This document shows positions 1-9,937 of a DNA stretch of 64,000 bases, in pieces. A program made the translations under genes and the position numbers. The stretch comes from Nannochloris sp. 'desiccata'. Its lineage: Eukaryota; Chlorophyta; Trebouxiophyceae; Chlorellales; Chlorellaceae. The notes under the pieces were generated by a model. That model did no database searches. It was not told the DNA's origin and worked only from the letters and a program-made list of their open reading frames with translations. Where the stretch lies: positions 372,001 to 436,000 of the forward strand of contig JAGTXX020000016.1 in NCBI GenBank assembly GCA_019044685.2, read 5' to 3'. How positions within the stretch are numbered: the first letter of the stretch is position 1; each line of letters opens with the position of its first letter.

Positions 1-1073
1 GCATAGGGAGGACGGGACTTTGCTAAATGGGGTGGATCGCCACGCCGTACAGGCCACAATTCGTAATAGTCAGATTCAGGCTGATTTTCACGTGGTCTAG
101 GGTTATTAACGGCAGCAGCAGGGTCAGGGATGAGCTGTTCTGGCCACGCTTGAACAGAACTCCCTCTTCTTTTTAACGAAGACATTGAAGTTACTCGAAC
201 GGCATCGCTGGACAGAGTAGGTACTTCTTCAATTGCCAAAGCATCACTAACCTCTGCTTTCTTTCCCATTGCAGCAGCAGCAGTGGTGCCGGCGTATTGT
301 CTCGGTTTTTGTGGAACACCAACTGTGTTTTCGGCATCTTCCGGCATTAAAGTTTCATCATACGTTTGACTAAATTCATGCTGGGGACCAATCCTAGCTG
401 CAGCAATAGTGTGCTGCATCGCAATGTGCTCTTCATAAAAAACCAGAAGGAGGTAGCACGCCCAAAACACAAACATGAATAAAAAGACACAGTGCACCCA
501 TAAAACCGGTGACCCGTTTTCAATGTTTGAAATTGTCATTTTAAGAAAGGCAATGGTGAGATTACTTGAATCGGCATCTGCAGATTCTTGTGCCAGATTG
601 CCACCTGTGTAGTTAACGGGCAGTAGGACCCCGATGCCGAATATTGTGAGCGGCAAAAAGAGTGCAATACCATATGAAATGACTCGGACGGAAACGAGAG
701 CATCAAATCCAGCTGACGCTAAGAACTCTTTGTCGGAAACACTGCGTACAAGTGCCATCCATGACCTGCAAAATACAACGAAATAATAAATTAAGAAAGA
801 AAGAAAAATATTGACGTTGGCGGCATTGAAAAAGTTACTCAATTTCGATACTGCAGCAGAGTCTTTTCTAGATTTAGAATCCTACCATACTCGATTAAAT
901 CCATTGGTTGGCAGCTTTGCAGGTCTTTTCTTCACCCCAGGCACATGTTCTCTTGTTGTGTAAATACCAAATTGAGTCCGCCAAATCACAAATCCCAAGA
1001 GGCAGAGAAGCCCAAGGATAGCATTGACGAAGATGGATGTGACCAAATTGTCTCCAGAAACTGCAAATTTCAC
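1..1073 (-). CDS. OSCA/CSC1 (TMEM63-type) mechanosensitive cation channel, partial
   Basis: This is the N-terminal part of a calcium-permeable stress-gated cation channel; the rest lies beyond the left edge. Two exons are visible: 886-1073 and 765 down to 1, joined by a GT-AG intron that recreates a Trp codon (NRV-W-SWMALVRS). The first exon holds the family's first membrane segment (FVNAILGLLCLLGFVIW) and the basic stretch after it. The second has the GFDALVSVRV and LPLTIFGIGVLLPVNYTGG segments typical of the family's second membrane helix, then a third helix near 440-530 and a long hydrophilic loop. No ATG precedes the first helix. The frame opens at a GTG beside a good acceptor (TTTGCAG ending near 1063), so a short upstream exon with the true start is likely but was not found. 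The family call is firm; the exact paralogue is not. Confidence 0.8.
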
Positions 1074-1698
1074 ACGAGGTTGGGTTTAGATGTCTAGACG
1101 CAGGCCATATTGCACTGAGGCCATACTGTCAATCAAGAGTCAAGGTTTGGACCCGCCTGAATTATCTATCACATTGACACAGTCAAAGGCAGTGCAGTTA
1201 GCACTGGTGCTGCTCATGATTCAGCTAGTTATTACTTTCAGTGGGGATTTAAAGGCGCATCCTCCTTCGACTGAGCAGATTATCAATATTGAATCTTGTT
1301 TGATCGAACTTGTTAAAAATTAAACGTTTGACAGTTTGCTGCCTACAGCGCATCAGCTTAAAGAAATAGAAATTACTTATTTTATTATGATATTTACATG
1401 GAGAGCAACGGGTTATATGCTCGAAAACTGTGCTATTGAAATGCTGAGGCAAGAAAACAAGATTGAGTTTTCAGCAGGGCGTAAACAAGGTGGCCAGGAG
1501 ATCTCACCAAGTCATTTTATTCCTCAACCCTTGTGGTTCAGTGGCATAGAACTATTCCGAATAATTACATCGAAGACAGCACACATAAATACTGGAGTAT
1601 GTATGCATTCCAAATGTACCAGAAAGAAAACATTAAAGAAAGAATCACCACGAAACATTTCAAAAAGAAAAAACAGTAGAGGTAGCTCACTACTATTA
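1074..1698. other. gene-free stretch between two minus-strand genes
   Basis: No convincing gene is visible. Short frames on both strands are low in family-like sequence. The missing first exon of the channel gene may lie here on the minus strand, and the 3' untranslated region of the mPGES-2-like gene must occupy the right end. Confidence 0.4.
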
Positions 1699-2862
1699 TC
1701 AAGATTCAGGCAACCTAGAGGTCTCCCCCACCGCTTCAAACATCCTTTCATACCACGGGCCTATCCTGGTCTTATGCTGCAAATCCATAAAGGTATCCGT
1801 GCCTGCAATACTCTTCATTACTCCAAAAACTGAAATATCTGCAAGATTTGGACTCTCTCCACCTAAATAGGGTCTGTCATCGCCCACTGCATCCACCCAG
1901 TCATTAGCACACTTGTACAAATTTTCTCGTAAATCTCCTTCGACGTTATATTTCTTCTTTAATCTGTTGCTAATAGCCCACATCATAGTGGCACCTGCGA
2001 TTCTAGCAGCTTCTCTATGAACCCACCCAAAATTTCCCGCTTCAGAAATGTATTCAAAAGTTTGAAAACTTTCTTTAGCAGTACGGTAGATATTCACTGT
2101 GATAACACGGACAAGACGCTCATCAACCCACCGCCTCCACTTTTCTTCTTCTTCAGGTGAACTTCCAGCTGCATCTTTCTTTTTACTACCAAAGGAGAAA
2201 ACACCAAGGCCACTGGTCCCCTTTTTTTTGGTCTCCTTCTGTGCTGCAAGCTCTGCTGCAAGCCTACTAATGATTGCAGAACTGTCATTCACTTGTTCGC
2301 CATCGTCTAACACAATAACCGGCACTTTTTTATATTGACTCCACTTTAATTCAGATTTTGTAAGAGGATTTACCTCCACAACTCGGTAAGGTAGCTTGTG
2401 GTAGTCTAAAAAGGCTTTTACCTTGCAACAGAAAGGGCACACTTCATACTGGTACACAGTGATAGTTTTAGGGAGACCATGGGCAGTTGTAGGCAGCTTA
2501 TAAGGGTCCATTGGCGCCGTTGTTGCTGTTGGTGCTTGAGAGGCGGCGGGGGCCTCTGCAAGGGCCGGTTGATTGGATGTTAAAGAGAAGGCCAGAAATG
2601 AGCCACCAGCTGCAAAGGATAGCACTCCAGCTGTGAAAACTTTCTTAGAAGATGCTGCGGACGGTGTAATTAAATCTGCTACTTGTGTGGCCCTGCAAAT
2701 TTAGAATATTATGTGATCGAACTTTCAAAAAAAATAAGAAGATGCCCTCAATTCAAGTATTTAACTGAGGTGAACATACCTATCAGAAAAGGGAGCAAGG
2801 TTCTTGGCGAAAACCTCGCTGCCTGCAGCGCGACGGGCAGCTGTGACTATTGCCCTGCGCAT
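1699..2862 (-). CDS. microsomal prostaglandin E synthase 2-like GST/glutaredoxin-fold protein
   Basis: Exons 2780-2862 and 1699-2692 join in phase (GAT AG plus G, giving FSDRATQ) to a 358-residue protein. The N-terminus MRRAIVTAARRAAG is basic and Ser/Ala-rich, as in an organelle transit peptide. It is followed by a hydrophobic segment near residues 45-70. The glutaredoxin-like domain carries Cys113-Pro-Phe-Cys116, then the GST motif KKVPVIVLDDGEQVNDSSAI. The C-terminal helical GST domain ends with the family signature RPYLGGESPNLADISVFG. The human member isomerises PGH2 and binds haem and glutathione; in algae the substrate is unknown and a redox or haem-related role is equally possible. Family assignment is strong, physiological role is not. 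Confidence 0.9.
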
Positions 2863-3780
2863 GATGACAACTAGAAAGCAAAGCGCCTTCCCTGGTTCTC
2901 GATGGCCTATACTGTGTTTATTATACACTACCCTAGTTTTTAAGGACCTCAGCAGTTAAGAGAAACGCATGTCAAATTTTGCGGTTTCCTTTTACACACT
3001 GCCAGTCAGGCTGTGACAGTGACGCTGCAAGATGGAAGGCCCAGAAAAGAAAGTGCTATGAAGCTGATAAGCTACGCCTCCTATCTACTTCTAGACAACA
3101 ATCTGAGCTCTGTTATCTTCTTTGTTAAAGACTAGAGACCAGCAGCGGCTGTCTCTAAAAACGGCAGCCCACCCACCTACTCCCTCTTACCTCTTCATCT
3201 CCTGCAATTATTTAACAGGAGGGATCTAATCTGAGTTCTAAATGAGAAAAATAATATCATTAGAGCTCAGAAAACAGCAATCTCGCCAAACAAGTGAAGG
3301 CTGGTCTCAGTCAAAGTCAATTTGTACCGCTGAGGTACAGCCCACTGGGCATTCCAACAAGTCACTGAGTGAGCCGATCTGCAACACCTTGCTCGGGCAG
3401 CCTTTGGCGCCTTTGCAACCTCTCCGACGGCTCTCTGCACAAGAATAATTAATTCTTGTTTTATCCTGGCACCCTTGATATCAGGTATCGGAGAAGTTTG
3501 GAGAAAGTGAAGGGCTGCCGCCATCCAGCCCCTTCTCTGCCCAGTGGGGGGCCTGCCCACCTGCGGACCGGCCCCTGCAGCGAACAGCAATGCAGGAAAA
3601 AGTGAAGGGCAATAAATTAATTAATTGTACTATTTAATATCCTTTTTTAAATGAAACAGTTGCCAAGAAATGAAATGGAAAGTAAAACTATATGGAATTC
3701 TTCGCATTATATAACTACATCAGCTACAAAGAGGCCAAGCCGTAACAAAATTAAGCAACAGAAATGAGTTTGACGCCAAA
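2863..3780. other. intergenic stretch, no gene supported
   Basis: This 0.9 kb lies upstream of the mPGES-2-like gene and downstream of the minus-strand ATPase gene. The longest frame (107 codons, minus, around 3267-3590) is Gly/Pro/Arg-rich, has no recognisable domain and is probably chance. An A/T-rich stretch follows around 3600-3730. Confidence 0.4.
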
Positions 3781-6016
3781 TCAAAACAGGTTAAAGTATT
3801 TTTTCGGTTTACTCTTGGCTTTTTCAGCCAGCTCCGCAGCAGATTTGTCAGCATCACGCTTCCTCTTGAGCAGTATTCGTTTTGCAGCCCATGTGTGACC
3901 TGCTGATGGCAAGGTCACCACTTCTTCCTCTTCATCCCCAAATACCTCCAAAGGCAGATCACGTGCCAGAGTAGAGTAAGGCCGCAATGCCAGCAAATTA
4001 TACTTGACCATTGACAAAAGAATTTTCTTGCCTGTTTTACCATCTCCTTTTCCCAAATCCTTCGCGAGCTCATTTCGGAGCACAGCATGGTGCGGCGCTG
4101 TGGTAATGCGCTGCAGCACCGTCGCCCATTGACCTTCAGTCCATTCAGGGAGCTCATCGCGCTTTGGTATTATTTCTGGGTCGAAACCTTGTTCAATTGC
4201 AGAACGTGAGTTTGCAACAACAATATCTAATGCATCTTTCCAACTTCCCAATTCCCTAGCTGCCCCAACACACTGCTTCAGCATTCCAATATTCCCGCCA
4301 CACCGCTCGTAAATGGCCTGCCACTGTTCTTCTGCCCCACCTGGCACCGCTATCGGTTCCGAAGGGTCATTGATTACACCAGGCCATGTTACTCCAGGAG
4401 CAGCAACCCCAGGAGCAGCGACAGAGAGAGGATCAATAGTAGCACCCACAGCAGTGCCATACACAAATTCCCGAGCTTCCTCTTCCATCAGATCCCCGAG
4501 GACATGGATCCTGAAGTTGTTCGTAGCCACTCCCTCTGCAAAAGCATATTGAAATCAAAATTTCTTTGATGGTACGGCAGATGTTTCAGGGTTTAGGGTT
4601 TAGGGCTATAGATATGAATTTAAACAAGAAAGCACTTACTTCCTTTTAGCCAGTTAGCTAGGAAATAATCTGAAGTGGCCAAGACCACGTGCACTAGGTT
4701 TGCCTCTTTTGAGATGGCAACTAAAAAGGCGAGCAAGGATTCTAGTTGTGGCTCTGTAGATTCTAATTCTTTCCATTTCATTAGCATATTTGCTTCATCT
4801 GCAAGTGGAATATTTTAGGGATAAATTAATACAAGGAAAACACAGCATCAATTTGCTTTAAACAAGCGGTGAAACAAAATCTAAAATTTTCCAACAACCC
4901 TACCTATTACTATCACAGGCTTTCTGGGAAGCGATGCAATAGATTTAAACAAAATCTTCAACTTTTTTATGGTCTCAGTCAAATTTTCTTCGTCCTTTTT
5001 AAACAATTTTGCCAACTCTCCCAAATTAAAGGAGACGTTGCCTACTGGCGTCTTTACCCCAGCAACCATGGAAACTTGTTCAAGAATCCCTTGAACTAAA
5101 TCTGGGAATTTGGACAAGTTTAATAGATTATCTTGGGAGGTAACTTCATCGACAAGCGCCTTGGAGATCGCTTCTGGCCCATTAACCCGTACTAGGCGGC
5201 TGTTGATGAAAATGACCGGAGGAGGATCCTGCCCCAGACCCAATTGATCAACCATCTCTTTCAAAAATCTCTGCAACGAATGACAAGATAGAAAACTGTG
5301 AAAATAATTGTAAATGAAGAAAATAATTGTATTTTAATGAGTCTAGCAAAGTGGGTGCAACTGCGAGAATTCTTCAAACATTTGCAAAAAAGAAAAAGGC
5401 TGATCTTACCGACTTGCCACAGCTTGGAGGCCCAATCAACACAGTGATGACGCCGGGCATGCCCTTCAGGTTCTTGTTGAAGACCTTCTGCTCATTACTC
5501 CTGTTGAAAAATGGACTCTCTGCTTTCCATTTGCTACTTTTCCTCCTATCGTCACTACCGCCATCAGCATTACCGCTAAGAGAATAAAGTAAAGCACCGG
5601 CACCTAAAACGCCGAGAGCTCCAACTCTTAAGAGCCTCACATCTCTAGGAATAGAAGAGAGGAATTTCCAAGAGGAAAAAACGGAGGAAGAAGAAGCAGA
5701 GCTAGCTGCTCCTGTTGACGGCAATGGAGGTTTGGGTGTGGCAGCAGGGGTCGCTTGGGCGTCAGGAGGGAGCTCAGCCTTGTGTTGGTTTCGGCCAAAC
5801 CGTGGTGTTTCATTGGTCTGTTTAGGAGAGAATAAGATAGGATGCAGTGTTAGTTGCTGAGGAGAAAAGGATGTAAAATAGATATTAGATTCAAGATGTG
5901 TTTTTAAAATCTCTCAATGAAAAATTTACCTGCTTCAGGCTATGCTCTGAAGATGATACCCTTCTTTCTAACAATCTTATCGCTTTTTTGGCGCTTGCTC
6001 TTAAGCGGGGCAACAT
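3781..6016 (-). CDS. organelle-targeted P-loop ATPase (AAA/STAND-like), five exons
   Basis: Five exons (5930-6016, 5410-5817, 4904-5270, 4640-4798, 3781-4535) join in phase to 591 residues, and both nucleotide-binding motifs validate the splicing. Exon 2 ends exactly at the Walker A lysine-serine (GVITVLIGPPSCGKS, near residues 151-165). The Walker B aspartate is itself split by intron 3 (KPVIVID-EANML, Asp288). The start MLPRLRASAKKAIRLLERR looks like a mitochondrial or plastid presequence. A single membrane-prone segment (VGALGVLGAGALLYSL) precedes the ATPase domain. The C-terminal half is helical and ends in a Lys-rich tail. The overall look is that of archaeal-type ATPases (ATPase_2/STAND group) that act as switches. 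Substrate and partner are unknown. Intron 4 contains a telomere-like repeat. Confidence 0.8.
4588..4605 (+). repeat. interstitial plant-type telomere repeat
   Basis: AGGGTTTAGGGTTTAGGG, about two and a half copies of TTTAGGG, lies inside intron 4 (4536-4639) of the ATPase gene. It could be a relic of double-strand-break repair or a telo-box-like element. Confidence 0.7.
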
Positions 6017-6735
6017 CCTTCGATGAATCAGGATTAACTAAGGATCCAAATGCTTAGCAAACAAAAATCTTATTAAGCATAGTAATCTCTGCGGTATTGA
6101 CCATTCTTTTCATCATAAACATTATCATTGCCAGGAAACGAAAGATTCCTAGGCTATTTCTCTCCGACCAGTTTAAAACTGAGTTTTTCTGGGTTCCGGG
6201 CCCACTGCCGTGCAGACTTTGAGAGGCTGATGAGCCCAGCATTCTCATTCATTGTGTTCTAAATAAATCAAATACTTCTGGGAAACGCAACAGACCCTTG
6301 GGAAACAGGCGATGCCCGCTCTCAGACGATTTTCATGCCCGTGGTTTTCACCGTGATCTTCACCGTCATGAGGATCAAAACAAACCTTTTAATATGTAAA
6401 CTGGCTCTCTCCACGCACACCAGAAGACGATGCACGATATCTACATTTAGATATCGCCACACCAGGGTCAATTCAGTAAAAATGCTGGAGGTTCGGCTGG
6501 ATCAGAACCACCACAGCTGATCTGTACATGTCCAAGAAATCACGGTCCAGACACGTGGCAAAATTGGAAGCCAGCCTGCATCCTTATCGCGATCCAATAA
6601 CAGAACACCCTCGGCCTGCGCGCTGAGCCCTCATTTTCTTTTTTTCGGTTTTTATAAATGCCACCGCCACCGCCTTTAGTGTCCAAAGTAAGCCTGTCAA
6701 GGTTGTAATAGAATCGATTCCATTTCCCCTGATCA
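6017..6735. other. intergenic stretch between divergent genes
   Basis: This is the shared upstream region of the minus-strand ATPase gene and a plus-strand small gene. No ORF here looks like a protein family member. It must contain promoter sequence for both genes, but I see no clear TATA box or other site. Confidence 0.35.
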
Positions 6736-7360
6736 ATGTCTGCTCCATGTAAGAACCCTGATTTTGAATATAACCTAGGAAGCACAATCGAAAGCCCAGG
6801 AAGACCAGCGTTGACTATGCCTCTCTTTGCTGCAGGCGATTCATCTCAAGGGGCCGCTCCTGCTCTCTTCGCAGCTGCTGGCCGCCCAGAGGAAGCATCT
6901 CTGGTGATGAAAACACGCAGGGGGACTCCTCTGGGCCGCTCTCAGCCTCCTGCCAAGCGCATGCGTGTTTTGGCTCCCAAGACCACCCCGGCCCCAGCCC
7001 CGGCCTCCCTACGTAGGTATACCCGAACTCCCGCCAAGTCGCGGCTATGCTTCTGAAGACCTCGACCGCGTCTTCTCCTTGACAATCAGTCATCGTTCCA
7101 GAGGGCCTCGCAAACCCTTGGCGAGTACCGCTGCTCTGGTTGGACTTTTGGCTGACTTGGCGTCGCCGGCAGCGTTGACCTCCCAGCCCCGACGCCATGA
7201 AGGAACCGCCAAGGTCGACTATATGCTTCAGGAAGGGACTGAAAAAGTTCTTACCAAAGAGATGATACATAGTTTCACAGACGAGGAGGTGATGCGCCGG
7301 TTCGGTCTGCTGTACGAGGTATTCAAAGTCAACGTCGACGCTGTTGATGCGTCTTCTTGA
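6736..7360 (+). CDS. small unrecognised protein, two exons
   Basis: Two overlapping plus frames become one 179-residue protein if a GT-AG intron at 7017-7101 (85 bp) is removed. The split Arg codon closes exactly, giving PASLRRGPRKPLASTAA. The first half is Ala/Pro/Arg-rich and basic with KTRRGTPLGRSQPPAKRMRVL, which resembles a nuclear-localisation segment with a TP phosphosite. The second half is more ordered (TKEMIHSFTDEEVMRRFGLLYEVFKVN). I do not recognise the family. The start could also be the in-frame ATG at 6817. Phase closure and the more conserved-looking C-terminus support a real gene, but no homology does. Confidence 0.45.
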
Positions 7361-8413
7361 CGCTGAGATGCTTTACAGGGTCAAATCTTTAGGCATTTCA
7401 CGCAGCACACAATGACTTAAAAAATTACAGAACTAGAATGCAGATTTCTTTCGCAGATACTTGGCTCAAGTGTTTATAGAAGTTCAATGTGAGGTTACAT
7501 GAGAAATTCACGATGAAGTTATTTTAAATAGATACAAGAATGCCGTAGAAACGGGGGCGCCGGCGCCATTGCTTTTTCAGCAGCGGATATGTTGGCAAGC
7601 GTCACAGTGCCGCTTCTTTTCCATCAGCTTGCAGCCTTATGACGTCTTGTCCCCAACCGTTGCATCGCACATTTAATACATTTCAAGTAATGGGTTACTG
7701 TTAAAGTTAGGTTGAAAGAGCGCTAAAAGGGAGAGACTTCGGCGGCATAGCCTCTCCATCTTCCGTAGGAGGAGCAACGGTCTTCCAGTTCCTGTTTTTC
7801 CCGCCGAGGTTACAAATTCCACAGAACGCACAGCGCGTCATATCCCCAAACGCCGCATCGCATATTGTATTCCAGGACGACAGAAGTAGCTCTGCATTGC
7901 TCCACGAAGACGCGTAGATTAATGTAATCGATTACATCAGGCCGGCGCTGCAAATTTGGTGATTCTTCGGTGACAGCAACTTCTTCCCAGCGTTTCAACC
8001 TAGCTGTAGCAGTTTGTTTTATCTCTTCGTGTTATCCGCGGCATGGTCTTTGCTCCACAAGGCGGTTCAACCTGCAGTTGAACACAAGATCAATATTCAG
8101 TTGATTGATATTTCGCTACTCTCTTTTTCCTACAGCGCTTTGGACCGCCCCTTACCCTGTACAGTATTCTTACACAGCGCAGGCAGACAATAACATAGAG
8201 ATATTAGGAAAATCCCTGCCTCCGGATACTTGGGGCCAGGTCAACTCAATTTCGAGCAAGATCAGATGGACAGCGTGCGCGTCTTCTGCAGTCTTCTGGC
8301 CGTGCTCTCCGATCTAGAGTGTCGAAAAAAGATTTGTGATGTTATTTTACAGGGCCGCGCAGGAATGTACGTGAATTTTTCCTTTTCTCGGCTGTTTTTC
8401 ACCGTCCGAGAAA

Positions 8414-8477
8414 AAAATGGCGGGCGTAATATTTCTGACAGTATGAAATCTGGAAAAAAGCTGTTGCCCGCCATTTT
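8414..8477. repeat. 12-bp perfect inverted repeat
   Basis: AAAATGGCGGGC at 8414-8425 is exactly the reverse complement of GCCCGCCATTTT at 8466-8477, with a 40-bp spacer. Just upstream, TTTTCTCGG near 8390 pairs with CCGAGAAAA near 8407. No target duplication was found around it. Confidence 0.6.
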
Positions 8478-9206
8478 CGCCACTATTTTTTGTTTCCTTT
8501 TCAACCTACGCCAGCTTTTCGGCTGTAGCTCCGAAGATAAACTAGAAGAGCAATCATTGTAAGTCCGATCAAATTATCGAAGCAGGCTAATTTCGCGAAC
8601 TATTTCTCGAACATTTTGAAGAATCAAACTTTCTTAAAAAAAATAGGCTATTGAAGTTTGAACCAACCAACTGCAGTCCAACAGGTGCAAGACTAATCAA
8701 AACATTATGGATGCTCCTTGGAATACCCCCAACACTCGCGCTGGGCGAGTGTTCATTGAAAAAGCGAATTTGGGATTTAATGAAAGTGGGCAAGAACGGC
8801 CCAGTGGGCAGTACACAAGGTACGCTGGCTGGAGAACCGAATGATCCAAAAGCGGTGGTGTGCAGATCATCAAATTGATGAAATATGCGAGACAGCCATG
8901 CGCATTTTCGTAAAGTAATAAGTAAAAGAGAAGAAGACCGGCAATTTCCACGATGGTTTCCACGGGCACATGCACGGCCGCCAACACGGCCGCCTGTCCA
9001 CGAAGCAAAGAACGATGCTCTTCCAGGCTGCGCCCGAGCTGCCCAGCTGAGGCCTGCTGGAGTGGCCAATTAAAAAAGAGAAGTGAAAGCGGCGGCATTG
9101 CTGAAGGCGTCGGTCGGCGGGAGGGGCGGCGGCACCACCCTGGCGGCACCTTGACCTCACCGCTTAGAGTAAATACCCTCTTGCAGTTTGCCCCAGGGTT
9201 TCAGCC

Positions 9207-9234
9207 TCTCGCTGATATGCTCTCGCTGATATGC
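9207..9234 (+). repeat. 14-bp tandem duplication
   Basis: TCTCGCTGATATGC occurs twice head to tail without mismatch (9207-9220 and 9221-9234). Confidence 0.85.
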
Positions 9235-9937
9235 ACCTGGCGAGCGAAACTCCTTGAGCTCCCTCTCCAGCTGATCCATGTTTCTGGCTGATTGATCAAA
9301 ATTCAATGATGGCGCCTGAAAAACCACGGCAGGCGCCTGTTGGTGTCGGAAATGGATATAAGATAAGAGGCCTATAAGATGCAGAGCTTTGCGCTCCTCC
9401 TGACTCCTTCGCTCCTAGTCTGAGATCCCGCCGGCTGGGGGATGATCAACATTTCTTTCAAGCTTCACTTCTGAACAGGCCTGAGCAGAGGGCGCAAAAT
9501 ACTTGCGGGAAACGGAACCAGCAGTATTTTTCGCTTGCTTTCGATTAAATCCCTGTTTCCCAATCGATGAAGTTACAAAAGGCTGGTGTTTCCCAGCATA
9601 CCATACCCAACAGCATTTCAGTGGCCATGTGCAAAAGTTGACTGCCTGCCTTGACTTTGAACAACTTTGGACATAGTAAACAAGGTTTCGATTAATTTCT
9701 GAATAATTAAAGGTTTCATTAACGGGCTATACAGACGCCATTAGGTCCTCTGTGCTTTATTTTGGTGCTTGATCTTATTTCGATCCGTCTCTAAATCTGT
9801 ATTCTAAAAAGCAAGATTATTGAAAAACTACTTACGCAGAAACTGACCATATAACTATTCAGAGAAGATTGATAGCGCTCCTGCTACTTAATACGGCCGC
9901 TGTTCTTCTTTGCCAAAAAGCGTCTGCATCCTAGAAC

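Larger units (their letters stand above)
7361..9937. other. long stretch without a supported gene
   Basis: No gene in these 2.6 kb could be supported. The most protein-like fragment is plus-strand 8230-8370 (EQDQMDSVRVFCSLLAVLSD and downstream), which might be an isolated exon, but no phase-consistent partner was found. The stretch contains several small inverted and tandem repeats, listed separately, and a loose 30-bp similarity between about 7640 and 7840. It may be decayed mobile DNA plus the promoter of the kinase gene at 9938. Confidence 0.4.
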
